From Chryseobacterium sp. (GTDB taxonomy: Bacteria; Bacteroidota; Bacteroidia; Flavobacteriales; Weeksellaceae), in NCBI GenBank assembly GCA_027492795.1, contig JAPUEB010000024.1, forward strand, positions 62,001 through 126,000: 64,000 bases of DNA, read 5' to 3'. The notes below the pieces were generated by a model that saw only the letters and a program-made list of their open reading frames with translations, was not told the DNA's origin and did no database searches. Made by a program: the position numbers and the translations under genes. Below, piece by piece: positions 8,079 to 16,330 of this stretch. The stretch's first letter is position 1. Each line of letters starts with the position of its first letter.

Positions 8079-9047
8079 ATGAAAGATCAAATAACTCAAT
8101 TTTTCAATAACCTCGGATTGTTTAGTCCGTTGGATTTTACAGATCCGGTGACGTATTTCATTCCCGGATTTATTTTATTGATTTTGGGCGAAACTTTTCT
8201 CTATCAAATTCCACAAAAACTGTTTACCAAAAAACTCGTAAAAGACGAACTTTCCAGTATTGGTCTTGGTTTAGGCGCAGTTTTGCTTGATTTTGGAATG
8301 AAAGCCATTTCACTTTCCTATTTCTTTTGGATTTACAATAATTTTAGGTTAACGGATGCTTTTGGTGTTGGTGAACTCTCGAATTTAGTATCATTACAAT
8401 GGAATTTAGAACATTGGTGGTTATGGCTTTTGGTTTTGATTGTTCAAGATTTTGGTTTTTATTGGCACCACCGTTTGAGTCATAAAATTCGATTATTTTG
8501 GACGGGACACGTGAATCATCATTCTGCGAAACATTTGAGTTTTGCGATTGCGTTGAGACAAGGTTGGTTCGAGATTATTTACCGCGATATTTGGTACATT
8601 CCGTTTATTATCATTGGTTTTCATCCGTTGATGATTTCGATGATGCATCAGTTCAATCTTATTTTTCAGTTTTGGCCTCACACAGATGCGATTGGAAAGT
8701 TGGGTTGGTTCGATAAAATTTTCAATTCACCAAGCAATCACCGCGTTCATCATTCACGACAAATTGAAGAACTCGACAAAAATTATGGCGGAATTCTGAT
8801 GATTTGGGATCATCTTTTTGGCACTTATCAATCTGAAAAATCGATAAAACACGAGTATGGAATTTTAACCAACGACCACAGTTACAATGTTTTCAATATT
8901 GTTTTTGATGAATTTGGGAAAATGACAAAAGATGTGAAAAATGCACCTGATTTCAAGTCAAAAATGATGTATATTTTCAATGCTCCAGGTTGGAAACATA
9001 TCGGAAAAGATGAGCGGATTTCGGTGCTGCAGAAAAATGCGAAATAA
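8079..9047 (+). CDS. Sterol desaturase / fatty acid hydroxylase family membrane protein
   Basis: 322-residue integral membrane di-iron oxygenase. Hydrophobic segments lie at about 22-42, 60-85, 105-130 and 165-195. The histidine clusters of the family are present: HHRLSH (about 130-135), HVNHH (about 146-150), an isolated His in MMHQF and HRVHH (about 220-224), which together would bind two irons. The substrate cannot be told from sequence: sterols, fatty acids, carotenoids and ether lipids all occur in the family, and flavobacteria normally lack sterols. It lies upstream of dedA in the same direction, so a role in membrane lipids is a fair guess. Confidence 0.88.
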   Translation: MKDQITQFFNNLGLFSPLDFTDPVTYFIPGFILLILGETFLYQIPQKLFTKKLVKDELSSIGLGLGAVLLDFGMKAISLSYFFWIYNNFRLTDAFGVGELSNLVSLQWNLEHWWLWLLVLIVQDFGFYWHHRLSHKIRLFWTGHVNHHSAKHLSFAIALRQGWFEIIYRDIWYIPFIIIGFHPLMISMMHQFNLIFQFWPHTDAIGKLGWFDKIFNSPSNHRVHHSRQIEELDKNYGGILMIWDHLFGTYQSEKSIKHEYGILTNDHSYNVFNIVFDEFGKMTKDVKNAPDFKSKMMYIFNAPGWKHIGKDERISVLQKNAK

Positions 9048-9094
9048 ACAATGTTAAATAATCTTAATAATTTTTAATCAAAACTTAATTACCT

Positions 9095-9102
9095 TATTTT
9101 TG
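9095..9102 (+). promoter_or_regulatory. -7 element of the dedA gene
   Basis: TATTTTTG 16 bases before the ATG at 9119. It gives dedA its own promoter despite the short gap to the preceding gene. Confidence 0.5.
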
Positions 9103-9118
9103 TGCCATATCAATATTT

Positions 9119-9790
9119 ATGGAGCATTTTGAAAGTTGGAAGGATCTTCTGAATCCTGAATTTTATATCAAACTTGGAGGTTTTTGGTTAATTCTTTTCA
9201 TCGTTTTTGCAGAAACAGGTCTTTTCGTTGGTTTTTTTCTTCCCGGCGATTCTCTTCTCTTTGTATCCGGAATTTATGCGCAGGAATTGGTAGCCAATAC
9301 TTTTGGTGCTACAGGAAGCGATTTGCTGGATACCACCATTCTTTCTTTGTGCGTTGCAGCTGCTGCAATCATCGGAAATCAGGTAGGATATTGGTTTGGA
9401 AAAAAAACCGGACCTGCGCTTTACAACAGAGAAGATTCTTTCTTTTTTAAGAAAAAATATCTTCACCAAGCTCACGATTTTTTCGAACAACATGGTGCTT
9501 TAGCAGTAATTATGGCGAGGTTTCTCCCAATTGTGCGTACATTCATGCCCATTGTTGCGGGAATTGTAAATATGGACAAAAAGGAGTTTTTGCGCGATAA
9601 TATTATTGGTGGTTTATTATGGGCTTTTTCCCTAATTTTTGCAGGACATTATCTGAATGAACTTTTCAAAACTCAATTCGATGTTGACCTGAAATCGCAT
9701 TTGGAAATGATTATTATTGTAATAGTGGCGGTTACAACACTTCCGGTTATCTTTAAATTTTTCTTTAGCAAACATAAAGACAGACATTAA
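9119..9790 (+). CDS. DedA family membrane protein
   Basis: 223-residue DedA/VTT-domain (SNARE-associated type) protein of the inner membrane, with hydrophobic segments at about 18-40, 60-88, 145-170 and 195-218. Family hallmarks are GFFLPGDSLLF near residue 38 and ARFLPIVRTFMPIVAGI near 137, with the conserved acidic and arginine residues. Members act as lipid scramblases or flippases, including undecaprenyl-phosphate recycling, and support envelope homeostasis; the precise substrate here is unknown. A hairpin terminator follows. Confidence 0.92.
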   Translation: MEHFESWKDLLNPEFYIKLGGFWLILFIVFAETGLFVGFFLPGDSLLFVSGIYAQELVANTFGATGSDLLDTTILSLCVAAAAIIGNQVGYWFGKKTGPALYNREDSFFFKKKYLHQAHDFFEQHGALAVIMARFLPIVRTFMPIVAGIVNMDKKEFLRDNIIGGLLWAFSLIFAGHYLNELFKTQFDVDLKSHLEMIIIVIVAVTTLPVIFKFFFSKHKDRH

Positions 9791-9811
9791 ACCTCGAAAA
9801 ATAAAATGAAT

Positions 9812-9842
9812 AAAAGCCTATCGAATATGATGGGCTTTTTTT
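9812..9842. terminator. Terminator between dedA and the convergent esterase gene
   Basis: A 9-bp stem (AAAAGCCTA/TGGGCTTTT) with 10-base loop, followed on the plus strand by a T-run. It probably serves dedA and perhaps the convergent gene at 9844. Confidence 0.75.
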
Positions 9843-9843
9843 G

Positions 9844-10713
9844 TCAGCTTTTTATCCAGTTTAAAATTTCTGGTAAAATAATGCTGTCACGCTTATATTT
9901 GCTGAAAAATCTGGGAGTATGACCAGTTTTTTTCATGAAAATTAATTGATGCGGAACATTTTTTTCAGAGAGAACGGAATCGAGTTTTAATCCTTGATTT
10001 TTATCCACCAAAAAATCGGTATCGCCCTGAAAAAGCAGAGTAGGAACATTTGAAACATTCGCAATCGGGCTTGCTTCCTTAAATTTTTCTGATAAATTTT
10101 TTCGGTCAAATTTTTCTCCAACTACTGTTTGAATCGTTGGTGAACTGTATTTGGAATAAAGAGATTTTGTATAATTATCAGTGAAAAAATCGGTTGGTCC
10201 GCTTAGAGAAATCAGTTTTTTTACCTGTTCCGGATTTTTGTAGCCATAAAGCAAAGAAATATGCGCACCCGCACTTTCTCCCAATAAAATATAGTTGTTG
10301 GGCAAGAGTTTGGCTTTCGGCGCAATTTTGTTGAATTCTTCAATGGCCAAACCAATATCATCAAGCTGTTCCTGATAAGTGATTTTCTTCTTTTTTGAAA
10401 CCAATCTATAGTTAATATTTACGGTAGGAATATTATGTTTGAAAAGATACTTTTGAATCATAATCATGTGTTCCTTTCGACCGTATTTCCATGCGCCACC
10501 GTGAACAATCATTACGACTGGTGAATCTTGTGCATATTTTGCTGGGAGAAAAATATCCATTTTCTGTTTTTTGTGTTCACCGTATTTTTGGTTAAATATT
10601 TTCTGCTGATGTTCTGATCCTACCCAAATTCTGTGTTTTGTATTGCATGAAGTTAGGATCATCCCGAGAAGTCCTATCACCCAAAAATGATATTGTAAAA
10701 TGTATTTTTTCAC
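9844..10713 (-). CDS. Alpha/beta-hydrolase lipoprotein (BD-FAE/HSL-like esterase)
   Basis: 289-residue predicted lipoprotein with an N-terminal hydrophobic helix and lipobox MILTSC at about residue 23. The alpha/beta-hydrolase domain has the oxyanion HGGAWKYG motif, nucleophile GESAGAH, acid in FQGDTDFLVD and His in KKTGHTPRFF. HGG plus GESAG place it with hormone-sensitive-lipase-like and bifunctional feruloyl/acetyl-xylan esterases rather than with the unrelated hydrolase at 3687. The likely role is carboxylesterase at the cell surface or periplasm; the substrate is unknown. A TATTTTTG -7 box lies on the minus strand at 10739-10746. Confidence 0.86.
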   Translation of the reverse strand: MKKYILQYHFWVIGLLGMILTSCNTKHRIWVGSEHQQKIFNQKYGEHKKQKMDIFLPAKYAQDSPVVMIVHGGAWKYGRKEHMIMIQKYLFKHNIPTVNINYRLVSKKKKITYQEQLDDIGLAIEEFNKIAPKAKLLPNNYILLGESAGAHISLLYGYKNPEQVKKLISLSGPTDFFTDNYTKSLYSKYSSPTIQTVVGEKFDRKNLSEKFKEASPIANVSNVPTLLFQGDTDFLVDKNQGLKLDSVLSEKNVPHQLIFMKKTGHTPRFFSKYKRDSIILPEILNWIKS

Positions 10714-10738
10714 ACTTCAGTTGTAGTAAAATCTATTC

Positions 10739-10746
10739 CAAAAATA
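10739..10746 (-). promoter_or_regulatory. -7 element of the 9844-10713 esterase gene
   Basis: TATTTTTG on the minus strand, 25 bases before the start codon. Confidence 0.45.
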
Positions 10747-10844
10747 GTGAAATTGAGATATATCATTTTAGTTGAGAAAATTTTCCTTGTAAAAAAGCAT
10801 GAGAACCTTTCGCTCAGTGAAATTCTTTTGTTTTTTTATCTTTT

Positions 10845-11021
10845 GAAATATTTGTCCAATAAAAAACCTTATTCCACTAGTAAAACTCTAAATAAAAAAC
10901 CATAAAAACCTTATTCCTTTACTGTAAAAATCAATTTATCTGCTAATGGAATAAGGTTGAACTTTGCTATCCGATAGAAAAGATTACTAATGGAATAAGA
11001 TTTTTGATTTAATGCTCATTT
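10845..11021. repeat. Dispersed palindromic element, copy A
   Basis: A non-coding element of about 177 bp with four CCTTATTCC/GGAATAAGG motifs: two direct (10867, 10909) and two inverted (10948, 10992). The outer pair extends as CCTTATTCC-A-CTAGTAA against TTACTAATGGAATAAG, so the element can fold as a nested hairpin. A diverged copy with the same order and flanks (GAAATATTT at the left, TTTTTGATT near the right end) is at 34088-34266. No ORF inside. It could be a MITE-like or structured RNA element. Confidence 0.7.
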
Positions 11022-11068
11022 TTATAGTAATAAAATTTTATTTTAGCCAATTTTATGAAACTTTCCAA

Positions 11069-11122
11069 GCGTGCGGAGCTCACCACATCGTTTTCCTCAT
11101 GCGGTTTGTCGCTTGAGGAAAA
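11069..11122 (-). repeat. REP-like hairpin element, copy 1
   Basis: On the minus strand it reads CCTCAAGCGACAAACCGCATG then AGG, a spacer and GAGCTCCGCACGC. It matches the plus-strand element at 14755-14805 (CCTCTAGCGACAAGTCGCAA then GAGG ... GCTCCGCACGAG). A dispersed repeat of unknown function. The rest of 11123-11269 shows nothing more than AT-rich sequence and an imperfect stem before the dnaJ stop. Confidence 0.5.
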
Positions 11123-11269
11123 TCATAGTAAATTGAATAAAAGAAAAATGTAAATTCGTGCTTCACTTCGTCGAATCTCTGATTGCGTGGCAAAAAACCT
11201 TTAGCAGCTATAAATTCAACAAAAAAAGAGACCTCAAAAAAGCCTCTCTTCTACTAATTTTAAATTTTA

Positions 11270-12394
11270 CTAACTGAATAAATCCTTCACTTTATCGAAG
11301 AATGTTTTTTCTTTTCCGGAAGGTTCCGCCACCATGTTGCCATCAGAAAGTTGTTTCTCAAAAAACTCTTTTTGTTCCGAAGTCAAATTTTGTGGCGTCC
11401 AAACATTGATGTGGACGAACATATCTCCTTTTCCGTAACTGTCGAGACTTGGAAGTCCTTTTCCAGCCAGTCTCAATATTTTTCCGGATTGCGTTCCTGC
11501 GTCCACTTTTATTTTTACTTTTCCGCCAACGGTAGAAATTTCTTTTTGTGTTCCCAAAGCTGCTTCAGCAAAGGAAATGTATAATTCCTGATGGAGATTG
11601 TCGCCTTCACGTTTAATGCTCTTATCTTCTTCTTCCTCCACTACCACAAACAAATCTCCCGGAGTTCCACCAAAAGGCGCATCGTTACCTTTTCCACGAA
11701 CATTCAACTGAATTCCGTCCCTCGCTCCGGCTGGAATATTGATGGTTACTTCCTCGTCTGTTTTTACGAGTCCGTGTTCATTCGCTCCCGCTGGAATTTT
11801 ATCTGCAATTTTTCCTAAACCTTGACAAGTTCCACACGTGGTTTGGGTTTGCATTTGCCCGAACATCGTGTTCATCACTTTAATTTGCGCACCGCTTCCG
11901 TTACACGTAGTACAGGTTTTTGAAGTAACACCTGCCGCCAATTTCATTTTTTTGACTTTGATGGTTTTCTGCGTTCCGTTCACCATTTCTTCAAGGTTGA
12001 GTTTGATTCTCACCCTCAAATTGGAACCGCGAACCTGCTGTCTTCCACCGCCAAATCCGCCAAAACCGCCGCCGCCAAAGTGTCCACCGAAAATATCTCC
12101 AAATTGCGCAAAAATATCTTCCATGTTCATTCCGCCACCGCCGAAACCGCCGCCAAATCCTCCGTTTCCGCCAAGTCCGGCGTGTCCGAACTGGTCGTAA
12201 CGAGCACGTTTGTTGCCGTCGCTCAAAACTTCGTAAGCTTCTGCTGCTTCTTTGAATTTTTCTTCGGCAACCGTATCTCCCGGATTTTTATCGGGATGAT
12301 ATTTTATCGCCATTTTTCGGTAGGCTTTTTTTATTTCTTCTCCCGATGCGGTTTTGGAAACTTCCAAAACCTCGTAATAATCTCGTTTAGTCAT
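11270..12394 (-). CDS. dnaJ: Chaperone protein DnaJ
   Basis: 374-residue Hsp40 that stimulates the DnaK ATPase and delivers substrates. J domain at 1-70 with HPD ([10 protein letters not shown]), Gly/Phe-rich linker to about 125 ([11 protein letters not shown]), then the substrate-binding domains. The zinc region is reduced: only CTTCNGSG and CGTCQGLG are present, instead of four CxxCxGxG motifs, so at most one four-Cys site remains. This agrees with what I know of flavobacterial DnaJ. The start is taken at [12 protein letters not shown] (12394; another ATG lies at 12400); the frame extending to 12454 would add an unrelated Ser-rich segment. It is downstream of grpE. Confidence 0.96.
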   Translation of the reverse strand: MTKRDYYEVLEVSKTASGEEIKKAYRKMAIKYHPDKNPGDTVAEEKFKEAAEAYEVLSDGNKRARYDQFGHAGLGGNGGFGGGFGGGGMNMEDIFAQFGDIFGGHFGGGGFGGFGGGRQQVRGSNLRVRIKLNLEEMVNGTQKTIKVKKMKLAAGVTSKTCTTCNGSGAQIKVMNTMFGQMQTQTTCGTCQGLGKIADKIPAGANEHGLVKTDEEVTINIPAGARDGIQLNVRGKGNDAPFGGTPGDLFVVVEEEEDKSIKREGDNLHQELYISFAEAALGTQKEISTVGGKVKIKVDAGTQSGKILRLAGKGLPSLDSYGKGDMFVHINVWTPQNLTSEQKEFFEKQLSDGNMVAEPSGKEKTFFDKVKDLFS

Positions 12395-12475
12395 TGTCAT
12401 AATTGATAAATGATGAATGATAGATGATAAAGAAAGCGAAAAATCGCTTATCAATTATCGATTATCATTTATTTT

Positions 12476-13015
12476 TTAGTTTCCTGTAACCACTTTTGCA
12501 AAACGAATCACCCTGTCGTTCAATGTGTAACCAGTTTCGATAACATCTACAATTTTGCCTTTCAAATCTTCTGATGGCGCAGGAATTTGAGTGATGGCTT
12601 CGTGAAAATTAACATCAAAATCATCGCCGGCTTTTACCTCGATAACTTTTAGCCCTTTTTCGTATAATTTGCTTTTAAATTTTTGATAAATCAGTTCAAC
12701 GCCTTGTAAATCTGCTTCGTTACCGTGTTCTGCGATGTTTTTTAAGGCTCTTTCAAAATCATCAAGAACGCCCAACATTGAAATCATCATATCCTGATTG
12801 GCGTATTGGAAAAACTCCATTTTTTCTTTCGCAGTCCTTTTTTTGAAGTTATCGAACTCGGCGTAAAGACGAATGTAACGGTCTTTTTCCTCTGCCAAAA
12901 GTTCTTCCACAGAAGGTTGCTCTGTCACATTTTCAGTAGTTTCTCCTTCAATATTTGTATTCAAATCTTCCTGATTATCCAATATTTCATCGTATTTATC
13001 GTGATTTTCTGACAT
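12476..13015 (-). CDS. grpE: Nucleotide exchange factor GrpE
   Basis: 179-residue DnaK exchange factor. It has an acidic disordered N-terminus (about 1-40, many Glu/Asn), a long coiled coil (about 40-95, LLAEEKDRYIRLYAEFDNFKKRT), and the C-terminal beta-wing domain ending in GYTLNDRVIRFAKVVTGN, the family signature. The gene precedes dnaJ with about 80 bp between them, forming a grpE-dnaJ operon; dnaK is not in the window. No heat-shock operator (CIRCE) was seen upstream. Confidence 0.95.
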   Translation of the reverse strand: MSENHDKYDEILDNQEDLNTNIEGETTENVTEQPSVEELLAEEKDRYIRLYAEFDNFKKRTAKEKMEFFQYANQDMMISMLGVLDDFERALKNIAEHGNEADLQGVELIYQKFKSKLYEKGLKVIEVKAGDDFDVNFHEAITQIPAPSEDLKGKIVDVIETGYTLNDRVIRFAKVVTGN

Positions 13016-13288
13016 AATTTTAATTTTTATACTTTCTATTTTTCAAAATTTTTGCCAAATGATTTTTTTGGACAAAAGGGCAGGATTTTGGGCTGGAAGA
13101 TGGGTGATGGATGCTGGAAGTTTTGCGATCCGCTGTTCTTATTATTGTATTGATGATGAAAATCTTTGATTTTCAAAACTTTTGTGTCCTTGTCAAAGCT
13201 TGTCAACTTTTAAAATTGAATAATTGTAAAGTTTGCTTTTGTGATAAAAATTATAAAGTAGTTTTTTGAAGTGCATTTTCGCCTTAAT

Positions 13289-14605
13289 CTAAAAGAATGT
13301 TTCAATCAAAAGGTAAAGATTCAAAACTATAATAATGGCAGAAATTATCCAAGCCGAAATTTTTAATATTGGTTTATTTACGAATTTGCCCATTTTTAGT
13401 TTGTCGCTGGTGAACATTACGAGCGGAACGACTGCAAAACTCAACTGCATCGAGAGGATTACCTGACTTAAAACCAATAAATCTGTTGTTCCTCTTTCTC
13501 CGTAAATTAGGGTGATAATGATGGCTGGAATTACAGCAATTAATCTTGTGATGAGTCTTCTTAACCAAGGTTTTAGGCGAATGTTGAGGAATCCTTCCAT
13601 TACAATTTGTCCAGCGATTGTTCCTGTTAATGTAGAGTTTTGTCCGGATGCTAAAAGTGCGATGGCGAAGAAAATACTGGCTAAACTTGTTCCTAAAATC
13701 GGAGCCAACATTTTGTAGGCATCGTGAATATCAGCAACATCTTTGTAGCCCGATGTGTGAAAAGTGGCTGCAGCCACGATTAAAATGGAGGCATTGATAA
13801 AAAAAGCGATGAAAAGTGATGCGGTGCTGTCGATGGTGGCAAATTTGATGGCTTCGCGTTTTCCGGATTCGTTTCTTTCGTAATTTCTGGTTTGAACGAT
13901 GCTTGAATGTAAGTACAAATTATGCGGCATCACGGTTGCACCTAAAATTCCAATCGCGATGTAAAGCATTGATGGATTAGTGATGATTTCTTTCTGTGGT
14001 AAAAGTCCGTGTAAAATTGGCGCGATTTCGGGTTTGCTTAAAATGATTTCGTAAGCAAAACATCCTAAAATTGTTAAAATTAAGACCGCAACAACTGCTT
14101 CAAGCCAGCGAAAGCCGCGAGATTGGAGTAGTAAAATCAATAAAACATCAATAATCGTGATGACAATTCCCCAAATTAATGGAATTCCAAACAATAAATT
14201 TAAAGCAATTGCCGAACCGATAACTTCAGCTAAATCACACGCAGCGATAGCGATTTCACAAAAAAACCATAAAACAAAATTCACTTTTGGTGAAAAATGG
14301 TCGCGACAAGCCTGTGCTAAATCTCGTTCTGCAACAACCCCTAGTTTTATGGATAAATGCTGCAAAATCATCGCAAAAATATTAGAAATGAGAACCACTG
14401 AAAGTAAAGTATAGCCAAATTGTGCACCTCCTGCAATATCTGTTGCCCAATTTCCGGGATCCATGTATCCAACTGCAACCATTAATCCAGGACCTGCGAA
14501 TGCGAAGAGTTTTCTCCAAAAATTTCCGTCTTTAGGAATATTTATAGAAGAAAATACTTCGGGTAAGGAATTGCTGTGCTTTTCGCGTTGCCAAGGTTTT
14601 CTCAT
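13289..14605 (-). CDS. mntH: Nramp family divalent metal (Mn2+/Fe2+) transporter
   Basis: 438-residue inner-membrane proton-coupled importer with about 11 hydrophobic segments. Family motifs are DPGN at residues 49-52 in TM1 ([12 protein letters not shown]) and MPHN at 226-229 in TM6 ([13 protein letters not shown]), the metal-binding residues of Nramp. [20 protein letters not shown] near residue 325 is also typical. The promoter contains a perfect 18-bp palindrome between the -33 and -7 boxes, indicating metal-dependent repression. The metal is inferred to be manganese, possibly iron. Confidence 0.95.
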   Translation of the reverse strand: MRKPWQREKHSNSLPEVFSSINIPKDGNFWRKLFAFAGPGLMVAVGYMDPGNWATDIAGGAQFGYTLLSVVLISNIFAMILQHLSIKLGVVAERDLAQACRDHFSPKVNFVLWFFCEIAIAACDLAEVIGSAIALNLLFGIPLIWGIVITIIDVLLILLLQSRGFRWLEAVVAVLILTILGCFAYEIILSKPEIAPILHGLLPQKEIITNPSMLYIAIGILGATVMPHNLYLHSSIVQTRNYERNESGKREAIKFATIDSTASLFIAFFINASILIVAAATFHTSGYKDVADIHDAYKMLAPILGTSLASIFFAIALLASGQNSTLTGTIAGQIVMEGFLNIRLKPWLRRLITRLIAVIPAIIITLIYGERGTTDLLVLSQVILSMQLSFAVVPLVMFTSDKLKMGKFVNKPILKISAWIISAIIIVLNLYLLIETFF

Positions 14606-14651
14606 TGTTTAAATTGCAGAGTTTTTTTAGAAAAACTAAAAATTCATTTTG

Positions 14652-14682
14652 CAAAAATATAAATGTTAGATTAATCTAACAA
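14652..14682 (-). promoter_or_regulatory. mntH promoter with MntR/DtxR-like operator
   Basis: On the minus strand TTG (14680-14682), a 20-base spacer and TATTTTTG (14652-14659) form a good Bacteroidetes promoter. A perfect 18-bp palindrome, TGTTAGATTAATCTAACA (14664-14681), fills the spacer. The TTAG-n-TTAA-n-CTAA pattern resembles DtxR/MntR-family operators, and its place would block RNA polymerase when occupied. The regulator itself is not in the window. Confidence 0.75.
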
Positions 14683-14754
14683 ATTTTATTTGGGAAATCT
14701 TATTTTTTTATTTTGATAGTTTTGTTTACTTTGAACTTCAGCAGTTTTAGAAAT

Positions 14755-14805
14755 CCTCTAGCGACAAGTCGCAAGAGGTTAACATTGTGTCGCGCTCCGC
14801 ACGAG
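14755..14805 (+). repeat. REP-like hairpin element, copy 2
   Basis: CCTCTAGCGAC/GTCGCAAGAGG forms a hairpin (14755-14778) followed by GTCGCGCTCCGCACGAG. The same layout is found on the minus strand at 11069-11122. It lies between the mntH promoter and the terminator of the OmpA-type gene. Confidence 0.5.
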
Positions 14806-14861
14806 CCAAAAACACGTTTTATTCTTCGGAATAAGTAAGATTGATTTCTAATTTTAAACAA

Positions 14862-14890
14862 AAAAAAACCGCCCAAAATTGGACGGTTTC
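14862..14890 (-). terminator. Terminator of the DUF937-OmpA gene
   Basis: The stem AAACCG-CC/GG-CGGTTT (one mismatch) with a 6-8 base loop, read on the minus strand, is followed by a run of nine T. Confidence 0.75.
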
Positions 14891-14911
14891 ATTTATTTTA
14901 TAACCTTTAGA

Positions 14912-16213
14912 TTATTTTGTAAATCTGATAGAAGTTTTTCTGTCAGCTTCTCTTTCTTTATCAGAAGCAGTTTCAGCAACAGTTGCAAATTCTTCACCGT
15001 AACCTTCAGCTCCTGTAACTTGTGCAGAACCTAAAGCAGCTTTTACAGCATCAGCTCTTTTTTGAGATAAAGCTTTGTTACCTTTATCGTCACCTTTCTT
15101 ATCTGTGTAAGCTCCAATTTTTACTTTAGCATCTGGATAAGCAGCAAGGATTGCTTTTAGGTTTTCCAACTGAACTTTAGACTCTGGAGTTAAAGTAGTT
15201 GTTCCAAACTCGAAGTTTAAGTTATCGAAGTTGAACCATTTTGTTTTCAAAGCAGCTTCGTCAGCATTTTTGTACTCATCAGAGTTCAAGAAAGCTACCA
15301 CCTGATCTTCGATACCGCCTTTGTAAGCGTTCAAAGTTTTTCCACCAGGAAGTGTAACTGTAGTAGATTCTTTAGTTGTAGTTACAACAGCAGTTGAATC
15401 TCCTGTTACAGCTGTTGCAGCAGTATCAGTTTCAGAAACTACAGCAGTAGAATCGGTAGTAGTTGTAGTAGTATCTGCGTCTTTTTTATTGCACTGCTTC
15501 CATAGGAACCAACCTGCCAATAAAAGAAGCAATAATGGTAACAACCATTTCCAGATAGATCCACCACCACCGTTGTTGTCATCTCTGTCAACATTTACGT
15601 GTGTAGAACCGCCTCTGTTTACTTCAACTTTTGGAGCATCGTAAGAAGAAACTCTTACTTTTTCAGTATCTACGTTTACTTTTGGAGCGTCAGTTCCTCC
15701 GAACAAATTACCAAGGCCTAAAGATCCTAAAGAAAGACCTGCAGGAAGCAATGTAGAAACAATACCTTTTTGATCTCCTAAAAGTGAAGAAATTCCTGAA
15801 GCACCAAGGTTGTTATCAGCAGCGTATTTTCCAACTGAACCTAGAGCAGCACCCGTAACCATATTCAAAAGAGAATTAGTAGAAGAGTTGCTAACACCTG
15901 AGAAACCGGAAATTGCGTTTACCAATCCACCTACTTTATCTCCGAAAATTGCAGATAATACTGTAGAAATCAAAGAATTATTAGAAGAACCTCCTAATAA
16001 ATTACCAAGAAGACCGCTAGAAGCAGCACCAGTAATTGCATCAAGAACACCTGGTTTGTCTGCATTGTTTGCAAGACCACCTACTACAGCAGGAAGTAAT
16101 CCGCTGATTGCTTTTGAAACACCAGATTCGCTTTCTCCTAGTTGAGAAGCAGCTTGAGAAACCAACGCAGGACCTAGTTGTCCTTTGATAAGATCAATCA
16201 CGTTTAATGACAT
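14912..16213 (-). CDS. DUF937 (YidB-like) - transmembrane - OmpA-domain protein
   Basis: 433 residues. Residues 1-165 form a DUF937/YidB-like domain rich in Gly, Ser, Leu and Ala (GLLPAVVGGLANNAD, ISSLLGDQKGIVSTLLPAGL). One membrane helix at about 222-240 (WKWLLPLLLLLLAGWFLW) follows, then a Thr/Val-rich linker (about 245-290). The C-terminal OmpA domain (about 325-433) has FEFGTTTLTPESKVQLENL and KIGAYTDKKGDDKGNKALSQKRADAV and should bind peptidoglycan. With no signal peptide, topology would place DUF937 in the cytoplasm and OmpA in the periplasm. The function is unknown; it may be an envelope tether. A TACCTTTG -7 box lies at 16243-16250. Confidence 0.88.
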   Translation of the reverse strand: MSLNVIDLIKGQLGPALVSQAASQLGESESGVSKAISGLLPAVVGGLANNADKPGVLDAITGAASSGLLGNLLGGSSNNSLISTVLSAIFGDKVGGLVNAISGFSGVSNSSTNSLLNMVTGAALGSVGKYAADNNLGASGISSLLGDQKGIVSTLLPAGLSLGSLGLGNLFGGTDAPKVNVDTEKVRVSSYDAPKVEVNRGGSTHVNVDRDDNNGGGGSIWKWLLPLLLLLLAGWFLWKQCNKKDADTTTTTTDSTAVVSETDTAATAVTGDSTAVVTTTKESTTVTLPGGKTLNAYKGGIEDQVVAFLNSDEYKNADEAALKTKWFNFDNLNFEFGTTTLTPESKVQLENLKAILAAYPDAKVKIGAYTDKKGDDKGNKALSQKRADAVKAALGSAQVTGAEGYGEEFATVAETASDKEREADRKTSIRFTK

Positions 16214-16242
16214 AATAGTTTAATTTTTAAGTTAATGTGAAC

Positions 16243-16250
16243 CAAAGGTA
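16243..16250 (-). promoter_or_regulatory. -7 element of the DUF937-OmpA gene
   Basis: TACCTTTG on the minus strand, 29 bases before the start codon. No TTG at a normal -33 distance. Confidence 0.4.
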
Positions 16251-16330
16251 GCAATTCTAATTCCAAATTGCTAAAAAATATGTAAATTTTGTAAAAAATT
16301 ATATAAAAATTAATAAGATTCGCATAATTT

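Noticed and set aside
11838-12200. Pro-rich open frame on the plus strand
   Set aside because: It is the antisense shadow of the Gly/Phe-rich part of dnaJ; Gly codons read backwards as Pro.
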